A stretch of DNA of 64,000 bases from Castor canadensis (GCF_047511655.1 NC_133386.1:173001146-173065145); one strand, 5' to 3'; shown: positions 13,501 through 24,472, counted from the stretch's first letter. Program-made: numbers and translations. The notes: generated from the letters alone by a model not told the origin.

Positions 13501-16500
13501 TATTTGGATGAAGCTACTCCTGTTTAGAAGCATACTGACCCAACGAAGTTAAGCTGTCACTGCTACATAACTTCACTATGAGTCACCTTACTCTTCATCT
13601 TGGCCACTTGCTGAGATGGGGGGGTGGGGAGGTGGAGCTGAGCAGATTTCCTTAGGGCAGAGGAATGAAAAGGGAGAGTGGTACACAAAGCACCCCAAGG
13701 CAGCCTGATGGAACCCACTAGTGTGTAGTCCCTGATGCCACTCAGGTCCACCCTCCTGTCCACAGAGCCCTAAAAGGTCTGCCTCAAACTATCCAGTTGC
13801 CAATTCATCAAATCTGCAAGTCAAAGGCTGGAAAAGAAAATCACAAAAAGGTTGGCTTTTGTCCACAATGTCAAGGTAATAAGTTTGAAAAGAAGATGGT
13901 CAGGAGCCCTGATTATTTATCATAAGGTTCTTATTTATCTTAAGTAAGGTTTAAAGACAAAAGCTTTACAATTAATTTGGTTTTTAAAATGTCTATCTAA
14001 AGTTTGCAGTAATGTCAACAGCTATTTCAGAGAAAATTTTTCTTTGGATATGGGAATGACTAGTAAGTCAATACAGAGATTAACAAGTGACAATCGCTAG
14101 TTACCAAGGTTCTCTCTGACTACTTACTTGCTCTGCCTCCTCCTGGGTCACAGACAAGCTGGAACATGTAATATCCAAGAGTTTTTTGGAGTCAAGGGCT
14201 GAACTGGAAAAGCTCTCTTGACACAGCTGTCTGACAACATCTTTTGAGGATGCCTATGAATTAATTCACAGATGGGAAAAAAACAAAGTCAGACTTTGAA
14301 AACACATGCTTATCGTATTCATTTTTGACATCTTTGGGGCTTAAGACTTAAAGGTACAAGGATACTTCCACTCATGGGAAGATGGATCAGATATACTTTT
14401 CCCTATTCTTTCTGTAAAGTACAACTAAAATCCCTGAGCACTTACAGAGATACGATGACTCTGAAAGGGGAAGAGAAGAAGGTAGATGTGCTAGGACCTC
14501 AAGACTCAGGGAATAATATGATGGTGAGTTCCCTGGGCTTTCTTTTTCATATATCTCAGACTCCAAGCTGAAGAAGAGGGAAAGCAGAAAATGAAAATGG
14601 ATACAGAAAAAAAAAACCCCAAAACCTCCAATAAATATCAGGTCTCTCCAGCCAAAGGACCAAGAAAGGGGCAGCCTAAAAAGACAGAAAACTTTTGTAC
14701 AATAGCTGTGGATCCATCTTACTGATGTCTACAATGGCTGTGCTGGAAACCTAGACTTGAGTGGGAAGCCCTGTGAGGCAGTAATGGGGTGCCCCAACAC
14801 CTCCACTAGGGTGATGTCAAGGCCAAGCAGGGAACTATCTTTATCCTTACCACCCATTCAAGTTGCACTACCCCATGGTATTAATGGAAACAGCTTCCAC
14901 CCATACCCAGCAGTAACAAGAAACCCCTGCTTTCAGGTACCAATGGGAATCAAGTGGGGAACTTCAACTTCTACCACCCCTTGGCACCAATAAGATGGTG
15001 CCCCCATTGTACCTTTGATACCTGCCCGCACAGTATCAGAGAAAGCCAGCTAAAATATAAGATGTGAATAAGATCCAGAGTCTCAAAACATAATATGAAC
15101 GTGTCCAAATTTTGGTAAAAATCACAAGAACAGAACAATCTCAAGCTGAATGAAAAAAGACAATCAATCAAAAGATGCCACAGGAAGCTGAAGCAGGGGG
15201 TTGCAAGTTCCAGTCCAGCCAGGGCTACATGGTGAGACCCTGTCTCAAAAACAAACAAAAAGATGTGAACACCAAGACAGCAGATGTTAAAATTATGAAA
15301 AAAAGATTTTAAAGCAGGTCTGATAGCAATATTTTAATAATTAGTTATGAACATGCTTGAAATAAAAAAGGAGGCAGTCCCAGCCAATAAACAGAAAATA
15401 TTAAGAATAAAATAAAAATTTTGGAACTGAAAACTATAATAACCAAAACAACAATAACAACAACCAAAGTCAGCACATGAGCTGGATGCCGGTGGCTCAT
15501 GCCTGTAATCCTGGCTACTCAGGAGGCAGGGATCAGGATTGAGGTTCAAAGCCAGCTGGGCAAATAGTATGCGACACCCTATCTAGAAAAAAAACCTACA
15601 AAAAAGGGCTGGTAGTTCAAGGTGTAGGCTCTGAGTTCAAACCCCAGTATTGGGGGGGAAAAAAAAACCCTCAGTAGATGGGCACAGCACACAACAGTAT
15701 GAAAAACTACAACAGATCTAGACTGAAATCCTGATAGGAGACAAAAGAAGGCTGTACAAAAAAAGTATTAAAAGAAATAACAGCTCAAACATTCCAAGTT
15801 CAGCTAGAGACCTAATGGTTGTATATTTCAAGAACCAGTGCAAATTTTAAATAGAATAAATAATAAAAAAACTATACCAAGACATATCATAATTAAACTT
15901 CTACTGAAGTTCTACTGAAATGCAAAGAAATCTTGTAAGCAGTGAGAGAAACAACACTTCACCTAAAGTATAAACAATTACTATGACAACAGCTTAAATA
16001 CCAGAAACCACAGAAGCAAGAAAAAAGTGGCAAAATATTTTTTAGGTGCTAAGAGAACTGTCAACCTAGAATCCTACAGCCAGGAAAAAGGTCTTTCAGG
16101 AATAAAGATGTTCACTGATATAAGAAAATCTGTCACAAGATCTACCCCAAAAGAATGGTTACATCAAGTTCTCTAAAGAGGAAAGAAATAACAGAAGTGC
16201 AAAGACAACTTGACCTGGTGGAACCATCTTGAGTTGTAACCTCCATGACTGCCCTGGTCTGTTTTCCCCGAGAAAGCAATGGAGTTTCATGGGGCGTTAT
16301 GTGCGGAATCCTGGTTGCCATCAGCACTAATAACATGCCTGGCTTCTTTCTGTGGTCTCTCAGCACCTTCAGTCTATGGTGGTCAGTTCTTTTATACCAA
16401 ATTTTCCTGGAACGAGAAGGAACCTTGGAATATCAGGTAGAAAGACAGAACAGGGAAAATGAAAATATGTGTAAAAACAATGTTTTCCATTTTTCCTAAA

Positions 16501-19500
16501 CTGAAGGTTCAAGCAAAAATAATACTCTTTAATATATAGAGAGAGGATGTATACTATATGTATGTATGCATGTCTAAATGTATGTAGAGGAAATATTAAG
16601 ACAGTTATAAGTGAGGAAAGGTGAAGGGATATAGAGGAAGATAAGGTTTTCACATGTCACCCTAATTGATAAAATGATTACACCAATAGACTGATAAGCT
16701 ACATATCTAGAGTAACAGCTTTAAAAGGCTATAAAAACAAATGTGTTTTAACTCAAATAAATCAAAACAATTCTAAAAAATGTTCAAAGAGCCCATGGTA
16801 AGACAGAAAAATGTAAAAAGAAACAAAACCCAAGAAAGTACAGAAAGAAAACAAAAAATAAAATGGCAGATTTAAGACCTAACATACAGATAATTACACT
16901 TACTATAACTCACTGTAAGAGGCCTAAATATTCCAATTAAGACACAGAAATTGACAGTGGATTAAAACTCTGACTCAGTTAAGTATTTCATACAAAAAAA
17001 ACTCCCTTCAAATATAATATAGGTATCCTGAAAGTAAAAGGATAGAAAAAAATACTGTATGCAAACATTAAAGAAAAGCCAGAATGGTTACATTAATTTT
17101 AGATAAAGCACACTTCAAAAAAAGCAAATCAAAAAAGAAGGGGTGTATACAATGATAAAAAGTTCTATCCACCAACAAGACATTCTAAATGTATACACAC
17201 CCAACAAAACAACTGTAACATATGTTAATCTCAAACTGACTTACTACACTTACATAGTAAGGAGAAAACAACAAAGTCATAAATATAGTTGGAGACATCA
17301 ACACTCCGCCTTCAAGAACTGACAGAATAAGTAGACAGATCATCAACAAAAGTATAGGAGAACTCAACCCCATCACCAAACAGTTAACAGGTATGGAATA
17401 CTTTACCAATAAACAGCAGAGTACACATTTAAGTACCCAGCAAACATATACCAAGTTAGATCATAACCTGGGCCCTAAAGCAAATAGAAATAACACTCTA
17501 CTATTTCAGGTTTCAAATCTATTAAAGTTTGTTTTATGACCCAGAACATGATCTACCTGAATCAAATAAGAAATCAACAGCTGGGTGTGGTGGCTCATGC
17601 CTGTAATCCCAGCTACTAAGGAGGTGGAAATCAGGAGGATGACAGAGGCCAGTCCAAGAAAAAAGTTATTGAAATAGGGATTTCAACAAATAAGCTGGGT
17701 GTAGTGGCCCACATCTGCAATTGTAGTTACACAGAAGGCTGTGATAAAAGGCCAGCCTAAGCCAAAAGACTTGAGGTTCTACCTGAAAAATAAAGCAACA
17801 GGACTGGAGGCATGATTCAAGTGACAGAGCACTTGCCTAGCAAGTGCAGGACCCTGAGTTCAAATCCCAGTACAAAAAAAAAATCAACCAAATGGAAACA
17901 GGAAAACATTAAACACTTAAAAACGTAAACACACTTCTAAAAAATCCATAGGTCAAAGAGAAAACCTCAAGGGAACCTAAAGAAAAATACAATGAAGGGC
18001 TGGCTTAGTGGCTCAAGTGGTAGAGCGCCTGCCTATCAAGTGTGAGGCACAGAGCTCAAATCCCAGTACTACCAAAAAAACAAAACAAAAAAACTCACTG
18101 AAAAATATACTGAATGAAAAATGCAAAAATAATATACCAATATTTGTGAGACACAGCCAATGATATGTTGAGAAGGAAATTTAAATTTAGAGCATTAAAT
18201 ATGTACATTAGAAAATGGAAAATATGCAAATTAATAATCCAAACTCCTACCTCAAGAACTTAGAATAAAAAGACATAATAAAGGGCTGGTGGAGTGACTC
18301 AAGCAGTAGAGTACCTGCCTAGCAAGCATGAGGCCCTGAGTTCAAACCCCAGTGCCACCAAAAAGAGAGAGAGAGAAAAAAAAAAAAAGGAAGCAGAAGG
18401 AAGGAACAGCAAAGAACATAAATTGATGAAACTGGAAATAGAAAAATAAATGAAACAAAGAGCTACTTGTTTGAAAATGTCATTTAAAAAACAAGAGAAG
18501 ACACAAATTACCAATATTAGAAATAAAACAGGGGTATCACTGTAGACCCTGCAAACATCAAAAGGACAATAAGGGACACCCAATGAACAACTCTATACAT
18601 GTATAGTTGACAGCTTAAACAAAATGGACAAATTACTCAAGCAATGCCAACTATTACAACTCCTTGTGTATATGGCAGAGATACTTTGAATAGCCCTTTA
18701 ACTATTAAGGAAATTGAATTAATAACTTTAAAACACTCAAAAAAGAAATACTTAAGCCTGATGGTTCCACTGAAGAATTTTAGCAAACATTTAAAAAAAG
18801 AATTACCCAATTTTACATAATCCCTTCTAAAAAACAAAAATAGGAGGAAACAATTTCCAATGCATTTGATGACTCATATTACCTTCATACCCAAATCAGA
18901 TAATGATAGTACAAAAAAAGGAAGAAAAAAACCCGAAAACTACAGACCAATACCCTCATGAAAATAAATTAAAAAAATATGAATAAAAAAATCCTTAACA
19001 AAATATTAGCAAATAGAAATGAGCAATATATTAAAAGGATTATACGCTATTATAAGATAACTGGTAAAATATTTGAAAATCTATGCAATCCACAATATTA
19101 AGATGTGAAGGGGAAAAATCGTACGATATTAAAGCAGAAAAAACAATTGATAAATTTAAACGAAACATCTTTTTTGGGGGGGGTACTGAGGTTTGAACTC
19201 AGGGCTTCACACTTGCAAAGCAGGTGCTTTAGTGCTTGAGCCACACACCTCCAAGTCATTTTGCTCTGGTTATTTTGGAGATGAGATGTTGCAAACTATT
19301 TGCCCATTTGCCCCAGGTGGCCTCGATCTGCAATCCTCTCAATCTCAGCTTCCCAAGTAGCTAGCATTATAGGCGTGAGCCACCAGCACCTGGCTTAAAA
19401 GTCTATTCTTGATTAAAAACTCTGGGCTAAATAGGAATAGAGAACCTCTTTAACTTGCTAATGGGCATCTATAAAAAGCCTACAATTAACAACATATTTA

Positions 19501-22500
19501 ATGGTAGAAGACTGAATGCTTTGTCCTGGGATGTCTGTTCTCACTGCTCTTATTCAACATAATGCTGAAAGATCTAGCCACTGAAATAAGGCAAGAAAAG
19601 GAAACAATTAGAAAGAAATAAAATTGTTCCCATGTACAAGCAACATGGTTCTCTATGAAGAAAGTCCCAAGGAATGCGCATGCACACACACACAACACAC
19701 CCTCCTAGAATAAGTTCAGCAAGTTTGCAGATACCAGATAAACATACAAAGTCAGTTGTATTTGTTCATACAGATGCTCCTTGACTTACGATGAGGTATT
19801 GCCTGAAATAAGTTTAAAAATATCCTATATTGAGAATGCATTTAATACAACTAACCTACCAAACATTGTGGCTGGGCAATACTGTGCACTGATGAATGCT
19901 GGTTATGAACACTCATGACCACGTGACTCACTGGGAGCTGCAGCTAGCCAGCCACTGCTGTGCAGCATAGTAACAGCGTGCCCTCCAGCATATCACTAGC
20001 CCAGGAAATAACCAAAATCTAAGACCTGAACTATGGTTTACTGAATGCTTATCACTTTCACACCACTGTGGAGTTAAAAATGTAAGTCAAACTGCTGTAA
20101 GTCGTGGACTGTCTAAACTAGTAACGAACGTGTAGACTCCAGAATTAAAAATACAGTATCGTTTGCAATGGTTCAAAAAATGAAACATAAGACTTGTATG
20201 CTGAAAATTATATAATACAGACGAAATCAAACAAGATCAAATAAATGTTCTTGAATTGGAAGATCAACATTCTAATGATGTCGACTCTGACATATGTTTA
20301 ACACAATTCCTATCAAAAAATTGAATCCAAGTTTTGTTTACCAAAGCCAACACCATGCTAAAATTTCTATTGAAAGGCAAAGGAGGTGGAAAAGCTAAGG
20401 CAATTTTGATAAAGAAAAATGAAATAGGGAGAATTAGTCTATGTGATTTCAATATTTATTATAGCTATAGCAATTGAGACTGTGTCGTAATGACAGAGGG
20501 ATGTTCACACAGATCAGCTCAATAGAGTAGAGAACCTTGAAATAGACACACACAATTATGACCAGCCGATTCTTGACAAAAGTACAAACACAATTCAATG
20601 GAAGAAAAATATCCCTTTCAACCAATGGTAGAAATGAACAACAAAACACCAAACTCAACCTAAGTCTCACTCACTTTATACAAAATGGATCACAGACATA
20701 AATGTAAATGTGAAAAACGTAAAAATGCAAAACTGTAAAACTTTTAGAAACAATACAGAAATTTCAGCTGTATGACTTGGAAAAGAATTCTTAGACTTGA
20801 CACAACAGTGCAGTTCATAAAAGGGAAAAATGATAAACTGCACTTCATCAAATTTAAATCTTTTGCTCTGCAAAAGTCCTAGCTATGGGTTGATTGTGCC
20901 CTCACAATTGAAGTCCTAATTCTCATCACCTCAGAATGTGGCCTTATTTGGAAATAAGGTTATGCAGACATAATTAGTTAACATGAGGATGTTAGTGTGG
21001 ACTAATCCAATATGAGCAATGCCTTGTAAAATGGGGAAATGTGGAAACAGATGTACACAGATAGTATGTCATAAAGACACAAAGCCAAGATATTCCAAAG
21101 ATTGCTAGCCAACTTGCTGGGGGAGTGGCATGAAACAGCATGGTTCCCTCAGAAGGAACCAATTCAGCTCACACCTTGATCTTGGACTTAGAGCCTCCAG
21201 AACTGTGAAACAATACATTTCTGTTTAAGCTACCCACTTCACAGTACTCTGTCACGGAACCCCTAGCAAACTAACACAGCCTCTACAAAGAGGATGAAAT
21301 AATGAGCTACAGATTTAGAGGAATATATCAGCAACCATCTATTTGACAAAGAATTAGTAAGAATATATTCTAAAACTCAAAACTCAAGATCAGAATGTGC
21401 ACAAAAGATATAAAGAGACATTCCAGGAAGAAGAGCTATAGATGGCAAATAAGTACATGAAAAGAGGTTCAACGTCATTCATAGAAGGTGAAATACAAAT
21501 TAAAACCACATTGATAAAAAAGGAAAAAACCACATGGAGAAGCCAAGACACATCTACCAGAATGACTCACAAAATACAGTGATAACACCAAATGCTGGTG
21601 AGGATACAGACATACTAGATTATTCATATGTTGTCAGTGGAAATGTAAACTGGTACAGTCACTCTAGAAAGTAGTTTGGAAATGTTAACATGAAACTACC
21701 ACATGACCTGAACTTCAAGCTATACACACCATGTATAGCAGCTTTAATTGTGAGAGCAAAAAACTGGAAACAAACCAGGCGCTGGTGGCACAAGCCTGTA
21801 ATCCTAGCTACTCAGGAGGCAGAGAGCAGAAGGATCACAGTTTGAAGCCAGCCTGGGCAAATAGTTTGAGAGACACTATCTGGAAAAAAAAAACTATCAC
21901 AAACATGGGCTGATGGAGTGGTTCAAGGTGTAGGCCCTTAGTTCAAACCTCAGTACCACAAAAAAACAAACAAACAAAAAAACTGGAAACAATCTAGATG
22001 TCTTTCAACAGGTCAATGATAAAACCTCTGCACATCTGTATCATGAAATACTCTACAGCAATAAAAAGGAAAGTACTATTGATGCACACAATGTGGATGA
22101 AGAAGTTCCAGAGAATTAGGCTAAGTGAAAAGAGCCAACCCCCAAGGCTATATGCAGTAAGATTTATATAAAATTCTTGAAATGACAAAATTACAGAACT
22201 GAAGATTACCAGAGCTTAAAGAAGGGGTGGAGGCAGAATGGAAGTGAGGGTGGCTATAAAATGGTAACAAAAGAGGTCTCGTGGAGACAGAAGTTTTCTG
22301 TATTTGACTGTCTCAACGTCAATATCCTGTTCATGTTCATTAGTTTTCTAGGATGTCACCTTTGGGGGAAACTTGGTAAAGGGTAAATAAGATCTCTGCG
22401 TTATTTCTTACAATTGTAGTTATCTCAAAATAAAATTGTTTTTAAAAAACAGAAAATAAAAGACCAGAGCAATGAAAATGAATGAACAACTGCTACAAAA

Positions 22501-24383
22501 TGGTGCAGTTCATGTCGCACTATTTCATTTATATGAAGTTCAACGTGAGCAACATTAAACCATGTTAGCAGTAATGACAGCTACTGTAGGGGAGGAAAGT
22601 GGGGGAAGCAATGAAGGAGCAATAGGACTTTTAGGATACCAGCAATGTTTCATTTTTTGACTTGGTTGGTATTGGTTACATAGGTGTGTAATAAATCATT
22701 CAGTGCTGCACTTATGACTTATGCTTTTTTTTTTTTTCTTTTTGATGGTGGTGGTACTAGGGTTTGAACTCAGAGCCTTGCACTTGCTAGGCAGGCACTC
22801 TACTACTTAAGCCACGCTCCCAGTGTCTTTTTTTTTGGGGGGGGGGCAAGTAGAATCTCTCAGGTTTTGCCCTGGGTGTCTCAGACCCCAATCCTCTTAC
22901 CTATGGCTTCCCTTAGTAGCTGGGATTTACAGAAGCATGCCACCATGCCCAGCTTATCGATTGAGATGGAGTCTTAATAACTTTTTGCTCAGCTGGCTTG
23001 AACCTCTATCTTCCATCCTCCTGATCTCTGTTTCTCAGGTAGCTGGGATTGCAATAGCTGGGATTACAGGCATGAGCCATGGCACAAAGAGATTTATGCG
23101 TTTTCTGCATCAATGACACATATTAATTTTTAAAAGCTTATTAAAATATAAAAAAGTATACAAGGCAGACAGGCATTCAAAATGGGATTCACAAGGGAAC
23201 ATGGTGTAGTCACAATGAAGGTGAAAAGGCTCTCAACTGGGAGCTGAGAATTGTTTCCAGTCACAGCTCAGTTATTACATTAATTAGTTCATTTAAAAAC
23301 TATTTATTGAGCACATGCTGTGTGCCAGGTGTTCTACTTATTGGGATACTCTGGTGAACAATAAAGTAAATGTCTTTAGAAGTGGAAAGTGCAAATGAAT
23401 ACTTGAGAGGCCATTAAAAAAATAAATAAAACAGAGCCGTATGTGGTGACTCATCTCTGTAATCCCAGCTATTCAGGAGGCGGAAACAGGAGGGTCTCTC
23501 CAGACCAGCCTGCGCAAAGTTAGTGCAACCCTATCTCAAAAGTAAAATACATGGCTAGCAGAGTGGCTCAAGTGGTAGAGCTCCTGGCTAGCAAGTGGGA
23601 GGCCCTGGGTTCAAACCCTGGTATCACCAAAAAGCCAAAAAAACCAATTATGCAGATTGATGACAATGCTATGTCATGAATTAAGTGTAATTAATCCAAT
23701 TCTCTTCACCTTTTGAGGGAAAGAAGGAAAAATTAAAGGTCTCTGACGGATCTCACATTCTGAGACAAAATAATTTATGCCAGCTAGGGTCACGTTCTAG
23801 GAAAATAAGCCGCCCTTCTACAGAGGAAATCAAAAGTTAATTCCAACCCATTATTTCATTTGAGCTTTATGGAGCCCTGTGAAATCAGTCCCTTCCAGTC
23901 TCCCACTCCTTCACACCAACGACTGCCAGGAGAGCTGTCACACAGGCCAAGGCGGAAAGAGAGCCCGGGCGCCGCACGTCACGCGAGGGCCGCAGAGGGA
24001 CCGCGGGATCTCAACCGCCAGTGCAGACGGACTCGCGGTGGAATGGGGAAGTGAGTGGTAACACCGAGCCAGCTCCAATCCCGAAAGCCAGTGGCAGAAG
24101 AGAACAGTAGGGGACGTTTGTACAGCGCCTTCAAGTCTATTGTCTCATTTCCCACACACACCTTTATTCAAAGCTCAAAGGCGCAACGATTGGTCCGGAG
24201 TCACACAAAAGTAATGACAGAGTTGTGCCTGCAAGTCAGGGCCAATTTATTCCCAATTCCTGCTACGTACAAAGCCCCGGAGAGAAAGAAGAGCCGCACA
24301 CGTCCGGACAGGTTCCCATGCATTCAATTTACCTTCAACAAGGTCTGGAACGCAGCGAAGTGCTCCGCCGTCAGTGCAGCCAT
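7428..24383 (-). CDS. COMMD9: COMMD9, COMM domain-containing protein 9 (six coding exons)
   Basis: Coding exons are joined on the minus strand as 24383-24333, 14253-14128, 12250-12111, 10345-10311, 8652-8549 and 7568-7428. All introns are GT-AG and phases are consistent, giving 198 codons plus TGA. The protein starts [17 protein letters not shown] and ends [12 protein letters not shown], matching my memory of human and mouse COMMD9 almost residue for residue. Residues 1 to about 115 form the helical N-terminal domain. The COMM domain covers about residues 118-196 and includes [22 protein letters not shown] proteins assemble with CCDC22 and CCDC93 in the CCC/Commander complex, which recycles membrane cargo from endosomes; COMMD9 has been linked to Notch and sodium-channel traffic and to NF-kB. 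No stop or frameshift is seen, so the gene looks intact. An in-frame ATG four codons upstream (24393-24395) could add MSGK, but I chose the start that matches the orthologues. Confidence 0.97.
8549..8652 (-). CDS. COMMD9: COMMD9 coding exon 5
   Basis: A 104-bp exon encoding [15 protein letters not shown] through CLLQMK, the first strands of the COMM domain. It has a CCACAG acceptor and a GTACGT donor. Confidence 0.97.
8930..9090 (+). repeat. MIR SINE fossil (COMMD9 intron 4)
   Basis: Shows the MIR pattern CCTCTGGAAAATGGAGACAA, then CTCACAGGGTTGTTGGAGGA and AAATGAATCAGTACA. Strongly diverged, hence ancient. Confidence 0.75.
9155..10065 (+). mobile_element. Older LINE-1 3' end (COMMD9 intron 4)
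   Basis: Recognisable C-terminal ORF2 (GGCTAACAAATACATG, TGTTGGTGGGAATGTAAA, CACTATTCACAATAGCC) followed by a G-rich 3'UTR and an A-rich end at about 10040-10065. More diverged than L1-A to L1-D, and antisense to COMMD9. Confidence 0.9.
10311..10345 (-). CDS. COMMD9: COMMD9 coding exon 4 (35-bp micro-exon)
   Basis: A very short exon encoding the rest of Val, then [11 protein letters not shown] and the first base of Ile. It has an AAACAG acceptor and a GTGAGT donor. It is recognisable only because phase and peptide agree with the flanking exons; human reads STW where this reads SSW. It links the N-terminal domain to the COMM domain. Confidence 0.95.
10935..11375 (+). repeat. Composite SINE: B1-like segments plus full ID-like tail (COMMD9 intron 3)
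   Basis: Two to three tandem 7SL-derived B1-like segments (GGGAGGCTGATATCAG; GGCATGGTGACATGCA; GTGATATGTGCCTGTCATCC), then an ID-like unit starting GGGGCTGGAGGTGTGGCTCA and ending in a CA/A-rich tail. The ID half retains GTGGTAGAGCCTCTGC, so it is the undeleted form. Confidence 0.85.
12111..12250 (-). CDS. COMMD9: COMMD9 coding exon 3
   Basis: A 140-bp exon encoding [14 protein letters not shown] through LLTKIILEH plus two bases of the next Val codon. It has a CTACAG acceptor and a GTAAGT donor. Confidence 0.97.
12251..14127 (-). other. COMMD9 intron 2
   Basis: GT-AG intron. Apart from the ID SINE at 12928-13012 I recognise no feature in it; its open frames look like chance. Confidence 0.85.
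12928..13012 (-). repeat. ID-like SINE, minus orientation (COMMD9 intron 2)
   Basis: A T-run followed by GCAGTGCTGGGGATTGAACC, AAGGCC and a diverged A-box segment. Confidence 0.8.
14128..14253 (-). CDS. COMMD9: COMMD9 coding exon 2
   Basis: A 126-bp, 42-codon exon running from [12 protein letters not shown] to VTQEEAEQ. It has a CATAG acceptor, a GTAAGT donor, and phase 0 on both sides. It belongs to the helical N-terminal domain. Confidence 0.97.
15180..15262 (+). repeat. B1-like SINE fragment
   Basis: The right half of a 7SL-derived monomer: GCAAGTTCCAGTCCAGCCAG, CTACATGGTGAGACCCTGTC, then A-rich. Confidence 0.75.
15478..15670 (+). repeat. B1-dID-like composite SINE (deleted ID half)
   Basis: A B1-like half (GCCGGTGGCTCATGCCTGTA) joined through an A-rich linker to a short ID half that reads TTCAAGGTGTAGGCTCTGAG, lacking most of the tRNA A-box segment. 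Confidence 0.88.
17578..17886 (+). repeat. Composite SINE: two B1-like segments plus full ID-like tail
   Basis: AGCTGGGTGTGGTGGCTCAT begins the first B1-like segment and AGCTGGGTGTAGTGGCCCAC the second. The ID half has CAGAGCACTTGCCTAGCAAG. Nested in the intron-1 LINE-1. Confidence 0.87.
17997..18088 (+). repeat. ID-like SINE
   Basis: GGGCTGGCTTAGTGGCTCAA, GTAGAGCGCCTGCC and a B-box-like GAGCTCAAATCCCAG, then an A-rich tail. Confidence 0.9.
18283..18391 (+). repeat. ID-like SINE with GA/A-rich tail
   Basis: GGGCTGGTGGAGTGACTCAA, CTGCCTAGCAAGCATGAGG and GAGTTCAAACCCCAGTGCC, followed by a GA repeat and poly-A. Full-length, undeleted ID form. Confidence 0.92.
19170..19395 (-). repeat. Composite B1/ID-like SINE, minus orientation
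   Basis: Complement of the ID half (TACTGAGGTTTGAACTCAGG, GCAAAGCAGGTGCTTTAG) followed by the complement of the B1-like half (GCATTATAGGCGTGAGCCAC). Confidence 0.88.
19771..20113. mobile_element. TcMar-Tigger-like non-autonomous DNA transposon
   Basis: Terminal inverted repeats are visible: CAGATGCTCCTTGACTTACG at the left, and at the right a complement reading GACAGTCCACGACTTACAGC. TA dinucleotides flank both ends (19769-19770 and 20114-20115), as expected for mariner-type elements. No transposase is present. Nested inside the intron-1 LINE-1. Confidence 0.75.
20882..21280 (+). mobile_element. MaLR-type LTR fossil (MLT1-like)
   Basis: Resembles the MLT1 LTR pattern: TGTGGCCTTATTTGGAAATA, CACCTTGATCTTGGACTTAG, GCCTCCAGAACTGTGAAAC and a terminal AGCAAACTAACACAG. 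A solitary, strongly diverged LTR of an ancient ERVL-MaLR element, inserted into the older LINE-1. Confidence 0.78.
21774..21982 (+). repeat. B1-dID-like composite SINE (deleted ID half)
   Basis: CAGGCGCTGGTGGCACAAGC and CTACTCAGGAGGCAGAGAGC in the B1-like half. The ID half reads GTGGTTCAAGGTGTAGGCCC, lacking the A-box segment. Confidence 0.9.
22722..23090 (-). repeat. Composite SINE, minus orientation (ID half plus B1-like segments)
   Basis: ID complement GAACTCAGAGCCTTGCACTT and GCAGGCACTCTACTACTTAA, then B1-like complements with TAGCTGGGATTTACAGAAGC and GCTGGGATTACAGGCATGAG. Confidence 0.88.
23431..23645 (+). repeat. Composite B1/ID-like SINE (full ID half)
   Basis: B1-like CTGTAATCCCAGCTATTCAG, then an ID half with GTGGTAGAGCTCCTGGCTAG and GGTTCAAACCCTGGTATCAC. 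Confidence 0.9.
24333..24383 (-). CDS. COMMD9: COMMD9 coding exon 1
   Basis: Encodes the first 17 residues and ends in phase 0 at a GTAAAT donor. The start has a strong Kozak context (A at -3, G at +4). It lies inside the CpG-rich promoter. Confidence 0.95.
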
Positions 24384-24394
24384 CTTTCCCGACA

Positions 24395-24402
24395 TCACGT
24401 GA
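24395..24402. promoter_or_regulatory. TCACGTGA E-box / CLEAR-like palindrome
   Basis: A perfect palindrome of the type bound by USF and by TFEB/TFE3-class bHLH-zip factors. It is 11 bp upstream of the chosen start codon and overlaps the upstream in-frame ATG. A second CCACGTGG E-box lies at 24426-24433. Binding is inferred. Confidence 0.6.
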
Positions 24403-24451
24403 GCGCTCCAACAGGAGGAGCGCGCCACGTGGCACCGCCCGCCAGCGCGGT

Positions 24452-24472
24452 GCATGCCGGGGGTTGTAGTCC
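24452..24472 (-). promoter_or_regulatory. ZNF143/STAF-like site
   Basis: Minus strand reads ACTACAACCCCCGGCATGC, close to the ZNF143 consensus ACTACAAYTCCCAGMATGC common in bidirectional CpG promoters. It is about 70 bp upstream of the start codon. Confidence 0.65.

Larger units (their letters stand above)
15690..22450 (+). mobile_element. Ancient LINE-1 (L1M-type) split by later insertions, in COMMD9 intron 1
   Basis: Pieces follow LINE-1 order. ORF1-like sequence is near 16040-16130 (CAACCTAGAATCCTACAGCC). ORF2-like sequence covers 16900-17500, the reverse transcriptase region near 18870-19060 (AAAACTACAGACCAATACCC), and 19430-20880. The 3' part is 21290-22450 (CAGTGGAAATGTAAACTGGT). It is interrupted by SINEs, a Tigger-like element at 19771-20113 and a MaLR LTR at 20882-21280. 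No long open frame survives. It predates all the nested elements and is antisense to the gene. Confidence 0.75.

Noticed and set aside
18000-18090. tRNA-gene-like A and B boxes
   Set aside because: They belong to ID-like SINEs with A-rich tails; no cloverleaf of a functional tRNA was found.
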